Source: Patiria miniata (taxonomy: Eukaryota > Echinodermata > Asteroidea > Valvatida > Asterinidae). Taken from it: a DNA stretch of 64,000 nt. Numbering within the stretch: position 1 is the stretch's first letter; every line of letters begins with the position of its first letter. The DNA lies in the NCBI RefSeq assembly GCF_015706575.1, contig NW_024037074.1:15303334-15367333 (forward strand). The letters run 5' to 3'. This document shows, one piece after another, positions 1 to 13,389 of the stretch. Both the position numbers and the translations under genes were made by a program. Under the pieces are notes generated by a model. The model saw only the letters and a program-made list of their open reading frames with translations, made no database searches and was not told the DNA's origin.

Positions 1-3000
1 GGACTAGCGGCCTAAACGAGCGTCGTTCTACGCCGTGTTAAGCGCCGGAATCCAGCCTAGGCTGGCATGACGAACCGTATCGTCTTCCACTTTGCACTAT
101 CCGCGCACAACGCTGGCCGATGCCCAGCTATAGAAACATCAGCTTGAAAAGACCAGCCTCTCAGCTCTCATTCTAAAACCTATTTCGGCCTTTATTAAAG
201 TCCCTCCCTCTATCATTCTATTCACTAGGAGGGGAATGAATGGATCTAGGCTCCCCTGGCCTCTCGGTGTAAGGCTGGCAATAATAACAGCCGTGGGTTT
301 GGGGAGGAATCCTGAAGTGCGATATCTTGGAAGAAACTCCCCCGTGAGACGCGCGGTAAACACGGCCGAGGAAACAGAGGGGGCCAGCCCGAGTCATTAC
401 ACACGACAGGGTTTGGTGTTCAACGGGTAATTGTCGTCGTTACGGGGCATTACGGCGGCGCAAAGTGGCCAGTTATTGAGGAAGTCGTTCACATCTTTCA
501 GCGATTTAGTCCAATTAATCAGAAGCGGCAGGGAGGGCTGACTGGCTCGTTAAGACGGTCATTTGCCAAATCATTGCCCATTTATCATCGCTGATTATTG
601 CGTGCGTGTACATGCAGATTTCTTTGGAATTATTGTCACCAAATGACACACAAAGAGAAATCCACTGCATGTGTTTGACGTGAGGCCGATACTTTTCATT
701 TTTAACCACCGATTAAATTCATTGTTTTTCTACAACCTGTACCAATTTCAATCTGAACCCCCCCCAAAAAAAAAATTAACACCCATACACACACTTAAAA
801 ATACCACCTAGGCCTATACGTTTCACCAAGTTTGGAAAACAATAAGATTAACAGGTCAATATACAGAGAAAACAAGAGAGTTAATAATATTGTTTTCCTT
901 CAAATGTTTGTCTCATTAACGGTTGATTTTTCTCATAACTTTCACTAGGACTAAAACTTGGGTTGAAACACATGTCACATCTACGAAACACTATCTTTAG
1001 TTTTGGAGACAAAGGTTCTATAGAAAAGAAACCACGGAACCAAGAACCCTGCTTTCTTGATCTTTTTACAGAAAGATCTATGCCCCTTAGTCCTCTCGTG
1101 CGTTCAAACATGAAGATTTGGAGAGAAAAAAATAACAATTCCCCGATGAATGCCAAAGGTTTCTATGGCGCAGTATATGATGAAGTCCAGGCCAGATAAT
1201 GTGATTACCGTCGATATGTGCAGACATGGTGTATAATAATTGGCCGAATATAACCGCGTGCTTAATCTTTCACTGTGCGCACGGTGAAGGCAGATGGGCC
1301 TGGTGCCGGGATTGTCCTAGGCCGATTGATTTTCCGACCCCTAACGAGCTTACGGAAGGAGAAGATTGTCAATTCTGGCTGATGAGAAGGACTTGAAGAG
1401 AGCAGTGGTGTTTTATTTGTTTTGAGTTTTTAAGGGAATGAGGTCATTAACTTGATCACTTATTGATCATTCTGTGTGCAAGTTCTGTTGATTGGCCATT
1501 GTTATTCATTATCTGAAATGATGATGAAGTAATCGGCTACATTTCAATTATCATCGTACGAGATGTTGTCATAATCACGACCTCCACCAATATTATTTTT
1601 ATCAGCACCACAGGCACCATCACCATCTTCACGTCATCACCACTCTCACCCCAATCATTCACCCAATAACCACCATTATCACATCGCCAACCACGTCATC
1701 AAAAGCCTCACCAACATCAACTACGTCACCGCAACTTACTGTCGGCATCATAAATTTCTTTTCGTTGTCATGGTCACTTTCGTCACATCATCACCACCAT
1801 CAAGCTACACCGTTTAAACTCGTGTAATTTCCGATATTCACATTGATCTCCATCATGTTTCAGTCAGTGTCACAATTGTCATCGTCATCTCAATCAGCGT
1901 CATTGTTGCAATCAGAGAAGACAACACAATTACTAAAGAGAAGGCAAGGCATCATAAATCAACACAAGACAATTATTACAAGCTACCCTCCTCAAGTCAC
2001 AAGCGGTTCAGGCGAATATGTGACAAAACAATCATAATGTCATTGCTTATCTCTCTCTTACTAAAATGACATGATTTGTAATTTGAGTTGTGATTGACTG
2101 GCACTTGACCCACGAAGACCTGATTACTACTTCGGCAACACCCAACTAGTACAAGTGACACCAGGATCTCAGCTCTGGTCACCTTGACAGTACCTGCATC
2201 ATTTTAAAGAGGAGAAATGGCAGCTCCATTCGAAAGCATACAAACTTGATGAAGTTTCTCCCCCCAAAGAACCACCCACAGTTGAGTGCCATCGGCAATA
2301 CAACTTTTTCTTTCTCTCCGCGCGTCTATTATCTGTGGCCCCCTTACCCACCGCGCCTCCCGGCATCTTAAAAAGAACCAACAATCACACTAATGCCGAA
2401 AAAGTGTGTCAATCCCATTCCGGGAGCACCCGGCCACCGCGCGTCCCACCCCCTCCCAGCGGGGGAACGACACGCGGCCCGCCCTGTCCTAGTCTCAACA
2501 ACCGCCGGTGGTGGCTTTTCTTGCTCCGATGATCATCAAAATAATGACACCAGCTATCTTATGTTGTTTCCCTGAAATCTTTTATCATCTCCGATTTTTT
2601 TTTAGGAACGCATGCAAGGTTGCGATGGTAGTGGGGGGGGGGATTCGTACATTAGTGGTAGTAAATTCATTGCCATTATGGTATTAGGGATTTTCATCCG
2701 GTTACAAATTGGCGGCAAATTGGGGCACCGGGTCGAGAGGGGTTTTTGGTTGGTCGATGGGAAGACTGTTGGTTGTGGCTCTGGATGATATACTGCCTGC
2801 TGGCCAGTCCCCCCCACCCCAATACACACACACACCCTCTCATATTACCCCCACCCCTTGCTTTGTATTCATGAGCAGACACACTACTGCTAAGTCTAAT
2901 CTGTTTGGATCTTGGTCACGACTGGTAATTTCTATCATGATGAGATTGACTCATAATTGGTGCAACCATTCTCCCAATCTGGACCCAGACAAAAAGAAAT

Positions 3001-6000
3001 TATGCCTTCGATAATTTCATTTGCTCCGCAGTAATTTTACGAGTAACAGCCGGAGAAATATCACTTTGAGTCTTTGTGAGTGATGTTTTGTAAGCGTCAA
3101 AACTTTTTTTCGAAGCTGATGTGAGGTGACAATTATGACTATAGATAAAAAAAAACTTACGGACAATCAATTTCATAGTGGTTTTACATCATGCTTTCCT
3201 TAGATGAAAAATTGCCACCTCTCGATGACTCAGAAAAGTAATTAAAGCACGTTTCAAGTTTTAGTTGAGGGCTCGAGGGTGCCCAAATCTGGTTTAGGCC
3301 TAAACCAAAGCCAACATGGATTGAAACATTAAATAGAAGGTTTGTTGCAAATCCTATTCCCTTTTTGACCTTTGACCAGTAACTTCAAGAAAAAATGTAC
3401 ATGCCGCCTTATTTGAGAAGCGGTTGTCATGGACAATAACAACCTAATTATCACCGAATTTCTCTAAACTCAGAACGCTTCCTTTCCCTAGTCCTCCCGA
3501 TATATTCGGGCATTAGAACAAAAAACACAGACACCGCGAATATACCCACACTAACCTAGCAGACTGTCAATAATTTCCAGAAGAGCTATTTTAAGTGGGT
3601 CGGTTTTCTCTCATTTAAGTGAATCATAAAGTGTCACGAGAGCGATGATCTAGGTTGCAAAACTGAACAAGTCAACAGAATGTAAGATTGATTCTATTTT
3701 GAAAACTCTGTGATAAGATTTTGATGCCCCAACCTCAACCGATTGACTGCAAGAAGGAAAAGAAAAAGAAGTGGGGCGGTAAACAAAGTTGACAGTCAGA
3801 AGCGCAATTTATTGGTTCTATTTTAGTCGGTGCAGACCATGAAACACCTACTCAGGATCATTTATTACAGTGTCATTAAGCAATAACCGGCCGGTACTTC
3901 GCTCATAATATACCGGAGAGGCAAAATAAAAACTTGCGTTCAAAGTATACTCAGCCGATACCGGTCGATTTCCCCTCAACCGGCCGGTGTCTCATCCCCT
4001 AATTGGAGCTGACGAATTTCTAATTAGAAATGAACACAGCGGGGTGTTAGCTGCTTTTAGTGGTCAATCAGTCAGGAGTCCTCCGGTCCGAGCATCGCTT
4101 GGAAGAGAGGGGAAGAAAAATAAATCGTTCTGTTGATTTTTTTGGTTTTAGGAGCAGAAACTAAAAAGCATTTTCAAGTGGCCTCGGCTTGCTCCTATCG
4201 CCCGCGCAAATTGGGCTTCATTAAGTCAATTTCCAGAGACACTCCATCAGGTGTATCCAGTCAATTTCTGTCCAAAAAGGGCACTTTGCGCGAATCATCT
4301 TGTTAGAGCCGAAACAAACAGCGCTAAGCCGCCGAGTCAATACTGACATGGAGGAGCTTTTTCCTGCTAGCTCCGTCAAACTTTGAATTCGTCGTATTAT
4401 TTTTGTTTTGATATTTCACTGACGTGGCTGAACTCTGCAAATAAACTCTAGTTCTTTCTTCGTTCATGCTCTCAACTTGGAACTATTAGGGCACAGAGTG
4501 TGTTCTGCTCTCTGATTGGTTGGTTATCTGCCCACTGATTAAAAAGCTGCGCTGTGATTGGCCAGTGCCATGAAACAGTATTATCAGTATTATTTATCGA
4601 AAGAAACTTTGTCATGGACTTATTTTACGATGGTTCAGTTAAGGTGATACTGAAGATAAATGAATTTAATACATAAACACAAATCGATGGGCAACATGCC
4701 ATAGTCATGATTCCATGTGGCGACATGCTTCATAGTTAACACATAACACTGCAACACGCTGCAGAGTGCGCACATAATGAATTGACCAAAATGTTTACCT
4801 TTTGGGATAAAATTTGCAGTACCCATACAAAACCATGGAAGTTTTCAGGGAAATTGAAGAAAAAAAAATCTCCAACTTGCGTCAGCTTTTGTTTCAATGG
4901 AAAATGTTGATTACAAATGCCATTATAGGCCTAATGGTACCCAAGTTTACATTGTCGGCTGTGTTGATCTCGAACTGAAAATCGTCACGTATGGATGCGC
5001 ATGCACAATTGGAATACCGAACAGGTTTATAATTATGAATGGATCATTAAAGAGCGCCAGTCTTCATTCTCATGTGAATTCCGGGAACAAACTATGGACA
5101 TGAATAGCATGCAATCATTACGTAGACGACGGCATTTGGTGTCCTTGGCCACGGGATCTAATCGGCAATATTACAAATAATCGGTCACGATGTGGTCATT
5201 TTCAAATCACGATGCTGCATTACTGCGGCATTATAAGTGAATGCTATTTCTAATTGAAACCTCGTTGTATAAATCTCTCGTGGGACACGTTGATAGGCCT
5301 ACACGATTTGTTACAACTGGAATTATCCATCAGAGGATGACTAAAAGATATTGCTATTTTTTTGGAAAACGATCAAATGTTATTGGGCCTCTTATTTGAA
5401 CGATCCTTAAGACGTAACGTAAGCTTCTTACCTAATTTCACAAAACACAAAATATCTTTTAACTAAATAAAACGCTTACCAGCCCTTTAGAGAAAAACAT
5501 TGTCGCGGACCATTGTACAGCAACAAGACTGAACACACACAAAAAAGGGTTTGGACATGGTCATCGTATTGTTGTCAGAATCGGAAAGAATCGTCCATCA
5601 AAACAAGCAAAAACCGAATAATTTAGTTCTTATTTGTAAGGTGTTTCTTTGAAATGGCGTCACATGCATGTTTCTGCAGGTACACCTTTTGGGGACAAAT
5701 TTCATGGTAATTGTTTTGCAGGAAAAAAATGCACACTAACATTTAGAATAAAATTTAGTCTCAGTTGTCAGATTCGCCCTTTATTGCTGTCGATGTACTC
5801 ATTTCAATTTTGTGAATAAAATACTGGCGGGAGAAATTATGTTTGGGCGGGCAAACTTCCCTCCCGGCACCCGCCGAAGAGGAAACGGGGACAATAGTGA
5901 CCGGACATCAGACAACGGCGCAGTGTGAACACGTTACACTGCAGCAGTGTACACAAATTGCCGCAGAGTTAATTATCTGAAATCAACCAATGATTTCCCC

Positions 6001-9000
6001 GTTCAAGAAACGCTATCGATTTTCTGTGTCAATACGGCACCCACATCATGCTTGACCGCCATCTTCTTTTCATACCGCTGGGTTTGTATGACCGCCTTGA
6101 AGGATGAGGTATTTCTTTCTGGTTGAGAGGTTGGCGCCATCAAAACTTGTCTGACTGGATTTTCTTTATTTCTTTCTTGAAAGAGGACCTTTTGCTGTTG
6201 TTTTTGGGGTTACCATGGAAACTAACGGAGCCATGGAAACAAACTAACTTTAACACAGGCTGCTGTGTTTTTGTGATTTTTCTTAAGAAATGTAGGCTTG
6301 ATTGCCACCGACAACGCAAGAGCGTGTGCGTGAATTTGCAATAATTTACTCTTTCTGTTGGAGATTTATATCATAAATTTCACATACAATTAGGCCCCTA
6401 GTCCTTGGCAGATAAAGGAAACAGCGTTTCGAACCCATGAATGTAAGGCACTTAACTTGAATAGAAAAAATACACACAAAAATCTCCTCCACAAACCGTT
6501 GCGCCATAAACATGAAATCAAAATATAAACACTCTCTTTCAACTACAGGAAAAATCAGCTCTGGTTACTTGAATAAAAGAACGGCATTCTCAAACAAGCG
6601 GTTCTCTCCGTCCCGCGCTTTTCAGTGAGAGTGCCCCCGCAATAACGCCTTTTGAAAAGACTGAATCGAAAGAAGCATTTTGCAGTGAATTAAGAAAAAT
6701 AATAATACATCTGACTCGGATCTGTAGAAGAACAAAGGAGGAAATATATCCTTCCCTCGACCACCCACCAGCCTTTCCTCTTTTCAAAAACATCCTAGTT
6801 GTGTTGGCTCTAACACAACGGCGAGTGCTTTCGATTTTAGAAGTTGTATGAAGCCTTCGGGGGCGTCGCCAAATGTAGAAGAAAAGGGGGAATTGTTCGC
6901 TTATAGTAAATCGCTCATTTGCAGTGTCTGATTCAAAATAATTTTGCACAATTTTTGTCCATTTTGCGTGTGACAAAAGCATCTGAAGCTACTGCATCTT
7001 CTTCGTCTGTGATGTCTAACTCTGTTGATTTCACTGCTTCATGCAGCTTTGCCATTCATATTGCGAAAGCGCGCCGTTTGTCACGCGACGTCTAGCTCTC
7101 TGCTTGCAGTAAAATAATATTTGCGACACGTTTAATCTGAAGAGAGTTTTGGGTTGCCAGTTCATTATTATGCAGTAGAATGCACACCATTTCTTCACAT
7201 AGTAACACAAAAAGACGGAATCTGAAAAGATTAGAAATTCTGAGCATTTCATCTCAATGAAACACTAGCCGTCCATCCACTGTCACCCCTTGCAGTGCAT
7301 TCCTTAAATTTACTTGTCTTCCTTTTGCATATTTAAATAAAAACGCCAAAAAAAACCACAAAAACTTCAATGTGATATGATTAACAAACACCGCATTATT
7401 TTCTTGAATGTCTCCGTTTTGTATATACTCCGGTTTGTGCACACTCATCATACTTTGAATTGGAAAGGTTTCATGATTGAAATACTCAATTTCAAAATCT
7501 TGTGAAAGACCTCAACTATTCTAATGGGGACAAACGACTTTGTTTAAATTACTGCTGCCGTTCTCTACCCATAGCTTACGGATGAAAGTAGAGCTTCTAC
7601 TTAACTCCCAGTTATTATTTTGGTCGCAAGTTTCAAACTATACAGCACTGAATAAAGGCACAATGTTTGCACGACTCCTCGCCATCAGCCCCACCATTAC
7701 AGCTCAATTTGAGCATGTAATCCATTGTGTTGACTTCTTGTCCCTTCGGTGACAAAAAGCCTTAAAGTCAAGCTGCACGTGTGCCCGGCATCATAGAGGG
7801 GGGAAAAGTCATCAGTGAACCGTTAATACAACACCAGCAACGTGTGCTTTTGACTACAAGAGGCGCTGAGGTGAACATAAATATTGCCGTGTACAAACAG
7901 ATTAATAGCGGCGTATATGTACATGAAAGACAAAGACAGGAACAATTGTTGGCAAAATAACCCTCCCGTATCGTGTCGGCGTTAAGAGTGGAACTTCCAA
8001 CTCAAATATGACCACAAACACCATCCCACTTGGTGATTCTACACCACGATAAGAATGTGTTGGCCTTCCGTTCGGCACTAACTCTAAGCTTGGCTTTGCG
8101 TTATGGGCTTGCCGTGAATAGCTTTTTTAAAGGATCGATTGTCGGAGGAGCTGAGCAATTTATAATTTCACTTTTACTTTCATTGGTGAGAGAAATTGAT
8201 TTTTACAGTCAGTGGACACAATGCATGCATTGGGAATGTTCAAATATGAAATTGGCTTTTTGTTGTTTTTAAATCTGCGTGGACATCAAAGCAGGTCTAG
8301 AACATTTAAAAAAAAAAAAGATTTGTCTCGAGACGCCAGCTAGTGCGCGCGCGGAAAAAGAAATAGTAAGAATTGATACTTGATTTGGCTTCTTCGATGA
8401 AAACACTTTGGCAGAAGCCATAGACACACAATTGCTTAAAATGATTGCTATTTACGCCCCCCCCCTAAAAAAATGATGCCTTCAAACACATTTGCTCATG
8501 ACAAACTGAAGTAACTCGTTAGTAAAGATTGCAACCAGAATTTATGAAAATATTGCTATAAGTTTTTTGGTAATTCAATTGTTTGTTTTTTTCTTACAAA
8601 ATTCTTGTTGTCAGAAATTCTGTTGGGTGAATTCCAAGTGTGAAAAGTTGTGACAAAACTTCCATTTTAATTTCAATACTTCATGTTCAAGAAGGTGCTT
8701 TCTACAAAATCGCATCCCCCAAAAATGGAAGTTTCAGGAACTTTAGGTGAAGAGAGATATGGGTATTTTACCTCAGGTTTTGAGGGTGAGAATCGTCAGT
8801 TCGATGCTCAACAATGTGGTCAGAGTTTTGTTGTTCCCCCATGGTTTGGTATTTGTGAACTTTGATAAACATAACAATATTGAAATTACCCAAAATATGC
8901 AATACTGCACAATTTCATTGATCTCTTAATAGTCACTATTTTTATGGACGCAATATTTTGAGCCTCTGACATCCCTGTCATTTATAAATGTGGTTTTTTT

Positions 9001-9051
9001 TGTTCCTTTAATAAAAGCGTGGTAAAAACAACATTTACAAAGATGACTTAC
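1..9051. other. Gene-free stretch left of the Mnx exon
   Basis: I recognise no exon here on either strand. Because the Mnx first exon on the minus strand ends at 9052 with a good splice donor, this is probably its first intron; the homeodomain exon was looked for by eye (the WFQNRR region on the minus strand) and not found, so it likely lies beyond position 1. The stretch holds a degenerate CAC/ATC-rich tract, short homopolymers and two ATTGG (inverted CCAAT) boxes 42 bp apart at 4515-4519 and 4557-4561. Small open frames here look like chance. Confidence 0.5.
1585..1830. repeat. Degenerate CAC/CATC low-complexity tract
   Basis: About 250 bp dominated by interrupted CATCACCAC-type words on the plus strand. 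It reads as an old, decayed trinucleotide/hexanucleotide microsatellite. No coding or structural role is visible. Confidence 0.6.
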
Positions 9052-9613
9052 CGGGATAATCTCCAATCCTTGGCATCATCATGTTTCCTCGGATGAAATC
9101 CATAGGAATCCCGGCGGATAAGCCCGCTCCGTGAGCCGCTGCCTTCATTAACATGTGTTCCGAGGCTGCCGCGTGAAAGGCGCTCAGGTGCGCTACCCCA
9201 GCATGGTGTTGTCCGTTCAAGTACCCGGCGTACAACGGGTGAGCGTAGATAGCCGGCACCGGTACACCAACGCTGGAACCGTGCTTAGAGGTGACGACGG
9301 CCGGTCCGTGTATGCCAGGCGGTTGCAGGTTGAGCAGGCCCGGCTTGGGGATGATACTGCCGGTAGCAGCCGCAGCAAAAACTCTGGCAGGGTTGTTAAC
9401 GCTTTGGCTGGTCGCGGGGACGTGAGCGTGGAAGTACGCCAGTCGCTCACTGAGTGCGGCTTGAAGTTGCCCCTGCAGACCGGCATACTGCACGGCGGTG
9501 AGCGTGCTGGCCGCCGTGGCTGCCGTCGGACTCCGTGGTTTCACCACCCTTGCCGTGCAAGGAGGATCTTTAGACAAAAGTGCGTCAATAGAAAAAGACT
9601 TGTGTCCCTCCAT
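9052..9613 (-). CDS. Mnx: Mnx (motor neuron and pancreas homeobox) protein, first coding exon
   Basis: A 562-nt exon gives 187 residues plus one base and ends at a strong donor (GTAAGT on the minus strand, 9046-9051). The start MEGHKSFSIDALLSKDPP matches the MNX1/Hb9 N-terminus (MEKSKNFRIDALLAVDPP in human), and FSIDALL fits the eh1 Groucho/TLE-binding motif. The middle is Ala/His/Gly-rich, with a KPGLLNL segment like MNX KPGFLG, an AIYAHPLYAG segment like MNX ALYGHPVYG, and a final MMMPRIGDYPG like MNX MILPKMPDF just before the intron. The homeodomain (exons 2-3) is not in the window. The family acts as a nuclear transcriptional repressor in motor-neuron and endodermal fates. Intron 1 would be over 9 kb. 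Other eh1 homeobox classes are possible but fit the flanking segments less well. Confidence 0.85.
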
Positions 9614-9974
9614 CCTTCTCGCTCCTTATCGAAGTGTCCAACTTTTAGAAATCAGTCAATGAAATACTGAAAACCCCAGACTATTAACTTAGATCGCACG
9701 GAGATTGCGAACACGCACCAAAGAGGATGAGAGATGGATCCAAACTCAAGACGAACCTCTAAACGCCTTCCCCCGCTAGGCAACAATAACTCTCTTTCCT
9801 TCACGACAGAACTATGCCAGAGTGTGACACACGATTGTGGTATATGCTGTAATAACTGCTCGATACCTATTGAACCTGAGTTGATTGCCGTGGTTCCCTA
9901 ACTATCAAATAGATATCAAACTCTGTCGTCCATGTCCATTTCTTTAGATTACGATATAGAGCCCATGGACGGGG

Positions 9975-10004
9975 TGACGTCACGCCAACTCGTCACGCGA
10001 TTGG
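9975..10004 (-). promoter_or_regulatory. CRE palindrome and CCAAT box upstream of Mnx
   Basis: A perfect TGACGTCA (CREB/ATF site) at 9975-9982 is followed by ATTGG at 10000-10004, which reads ATTGG on the plus strand and CCAAT on the minus strand. They lie 360-390 bp upstream of the Mnx start codon, a plausible proximal-promoter distance. No TATA box is evident. Function is inferred from motif and position only. Confidence 0.4.
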
Positions 10005-11435
10005 CTGAGCGATCGGGCAGTACTCATTGGATATCTAGAAGTCGGCCATAATCTGTTGTTGATAGGCGAGTCGGCAATTACGGCTTTTAATTACGTGTTG
10101 ACAAGAACTGGTAATACCCCGGCTTCAATCGATTCGCCGCAGCAATCGGGAGAGTTATCTCTGCCAAAGCCGCAAATATATACACCCAGCACTCAACCGG
10201 CAAACGAGGAATCTGGTTGGGAGTAGCCGAGTCATCAGCGACGATGCTGGATATCGGGCGGGTAAGACTTAATAGCGGTGTCAACACTGTAAAGCCGAAC
10301 GGTAAACCACTGCCGAGTGCCAACCGATACCACGCAATGCAAAATTATATAAAAGATACGCAATTGTTATAGGAATCGACGCGTGAGAGTCAGCTATGTT
10401 CAGAGCCCTCTTGATGAGCTCGATATCACACGGGGATAGCGGAGCAGGGCTTCGCCACCGGCAAAAACACGCAGGCAAATCAACCCGTAACCGACTATCA
10501 CCAACAAGCCCCCAGCACCAATGAACAGACCACCCATTCAAGGGGAGGAAGGGAGGAGAGAGAAAAAAGAATCCCCGGACAAATTAATTACACAAATGAA
10601 GTCATGGACGACGCTGCCTGCTCATTGTATGTCATAACACCGGCCGGCCCTCTGTAAACAGCGGGGACATGTGGCGGCTGTTCACCGCAAGCTAGCTGCT
10701 GGCGGTGACTTGCGTTATGAATATGTAATTAGTTCGACCCTGTTTACCAAAAAAAGTGGTCCACATAAAAAAAATATTTAGATATTTATAATTTTGCCAA
10801 CCACTCTTCATTACTGAGCAGATAATTATGTGAAATGTTCTTAGACAATTAAAGCAATAATTTCATCCCAATTACAGCCCTTTGAATATTAATCAGCCGC
10901 GCGCGCATTCATTGTCACGTGTCGAGCATGCGCACTCGATCCTCCGGGGACATTTTGTAGTGATTATGGTCCTCTTTCCATTTTGGAGGGTAGTCATTTG
11001 GATTAAGAAGTGAAATGGATATCTGCCCACAAGCAAGAACCGCAGAAATTACTTAGTATATCACATAGAACTTCCAATGGCAATCATGAATTGTTATTAT
11101 TGTGGACTGGTATTGGAAAACATAGCGCTAATCGTACTGCTCAGTGAAGCATTTCTGTCAGAAATCAAACATGCAAAGTATAATTAATCTATTTTTTTTT
11201 CAAATCTGGACATTTTTATCTACCGGGCCAAATACTATATCAATAAATTTGGCTAATGAGAGCGTATCGGAGCGCGCACACGCATTCAATGTACACCACT
11301 ACGGCAAAACAACCCTAATTCCTTTATCAAGTTGAACATGAAATAACAATTTCATATAATTTCATTGTTTTCCACCTCTGTAGACAAGAATGTGTCTCCG
11401 TTCTGCACCGGGTTTGTAGAATAAACCAGTGACTA

Positions 11436-11464
11436 CAGTAATGTCTTATTCGAAGACATTACTG
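11436..11464. repeat. Perfect 12-bp-stem hairpin
   Basis: CAGTAATGTCTT and AAGACATTACTG are exact inverted repeats separated by the 5-nt loop ATTCG. There is no T-tract, and it is not in a recognised gene. Confidence 0.75.
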
Positions 11465-13370
11465 AGACGGTACCTCGCTAACGCGCATGTCACACGCGTT
11501 GGGCGCAATTCTATTGGTCGAATGAGCAATGAGTGCGTACATGACTACCAGGCCTGCTCGCAAGCGTGGTACCAGGTCAGTTTGACGTCTGTGCATTTCG
11601 AACCAATTTTTGTCTCTTTTAGTTCCGGTGGTTTTTGCAGAGTCTTCAGCTTTATTACGTCACAAATACTTATAAACGGTGGTATTGACAAAAAAGGTCG
11701 AAATACCGAGATATTAAGTCACAAGTTGCAAGGGACGGATCTAGCTTTTAGGAAACGGACAGAGACGGGCTGGTATTTGAGTGAAGGTGTGCCCCTGCTA
11801 TGGGTTCAGGGAGCATGCCCCCTCCCCATTGTAAGGCAATTAGAGACTAAATTTAAGAACTTTGAGTCAAATGTTATTATTTTCGCCCCATTTTACTGGT
11901 AGGCCTATCATAAAACAAAAACAAAACATTCAGCAGCTGAACGGAGGATTGCAAGCCCTCAACCCCCTAGATCCGCTAGTGGGTTGGTGAGAAAGTCAAA
12001 CCAAATCAGCATGTAGGAATTTGTGGTCAGCGCAACGTTGGGTTGACAATCCCAACAGTTTTGGGGGTTTTGACTGAGGGCACACGACCGTTTCATTTGA
12101 TCTAGCCCATATGGCGCGGTTTCACAGTTAATCTGTTGGATCATTCCTAGTCGGCGCTCCAAGCTCTGTGCTCTGGGCAACTTGGAGCGCAAAAAAGAGC
12201 ATCCCTTCTCCGTATCATTACTGATTATATTCACTCAGATTAAGTTGTTTGCGAAATCGAGGCGTTTGCACTCCTCCGTCCCAATTGCTATTAATACCCA
12301 GTGATCTCGAAGTTCTAAGCTGGGATCTATATAAAATGATACTACCCACCCCGCCAGATACAATAAAACCTTGGCAGCAATTTCATTCCATAAATGTCGG
12401 GTCAATCAAATCCACCGCGACAAAGAACCCCAGGCCCTGAAACGGACCAGGCACGACAATTTAGAGGGGGGAAACACGAGGGTAGACGGTGGCCCGGAAA
12501 ATTGGAAACGCCAGCCCAACTCGGACTATTTCCACCGCGCAGCACCTCTGGTAAGAGAGATGTTATCTCGAGATAGCAATTCCGATATGCGCACTTTGTT
12601 AACTCGGCCGAAGATTTCATTGTTCAAGAAGAAACTGAAGAAGCATAAAGCGAAGCAAGTGGTGCTCTTGTTTTTGCAAGCTAGCTTTACGGCAGAACAA
12701 GCTCGGCATGAATGCGCGTCAATTGAATCTGATTTATGTATTTGCCCTATCTCCCTGTATACCGATCTTATCTTTCCGCTCCGATGTGCTTGATTAATAC
12801 TTTAGGGGGAAACTGGCGATTTCTTCGCCCTTTTTATCTCGGCAACTTTGTTTGTGACTTTAATTTCAATTAACAGAAATGAATGGGAAGTGACGGGCGA
12901 GGATGAGTGGAGTTGTTACAGACACGCAGGTGATTTGGTCTTTCTCCTGGGAGAGTTGGGAGGGCAATCTTTATCATTATCATGTCTGACTGTGAGGATG
13001 TATTGTGTAAAGCCAGACTGACAAGGGACAAATTTGCTCTCGACATCCAACGGTGGTGTTTTCATTGTTTGAAGTAGGTTGATGCGCCGAAGGGGAGGGA
13101 CTTTTTTCCACCGACATAAACGATGCATTTCGACTGAAGCTAAAAAAAAAAAGCGTTGGTACAATACAGTAGTGTCTCAGTGCGGTGTAATTGTTCACAC
13201 GAGCAACATATCCATGTATGGTTTTATTTGATGTTGTCAGTGATAATAAGATACGGTTAGCCTAATAAAGCTGGGCTCAGAGAGCCCTTTTTTGCTTAAA
13301 TAGGCCGGATTTTGCACCTTCATTGGCGTTACGAGTATCCGGCACTGCCCAGTTCACAAAGTGACGGCGA

Positions 13371-13389
13371 GTCAGTCAGTCAGTCAGTC
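13371..13389 (+). repeat. Short (CAGT)n microsatellite
   Basis: Just under five tandem GTCA/CAGT units are visible. It is a simple short tandem repeat with no neighbouring gene. Confidence 0.8.

Noticed and set aside
9155-9670. Plus-strand open frame of 171 codons opposite the Mnx exon
   Set aside because: It is the antisense shadow of a GC-rich coding exon, with no recognisable similarity.
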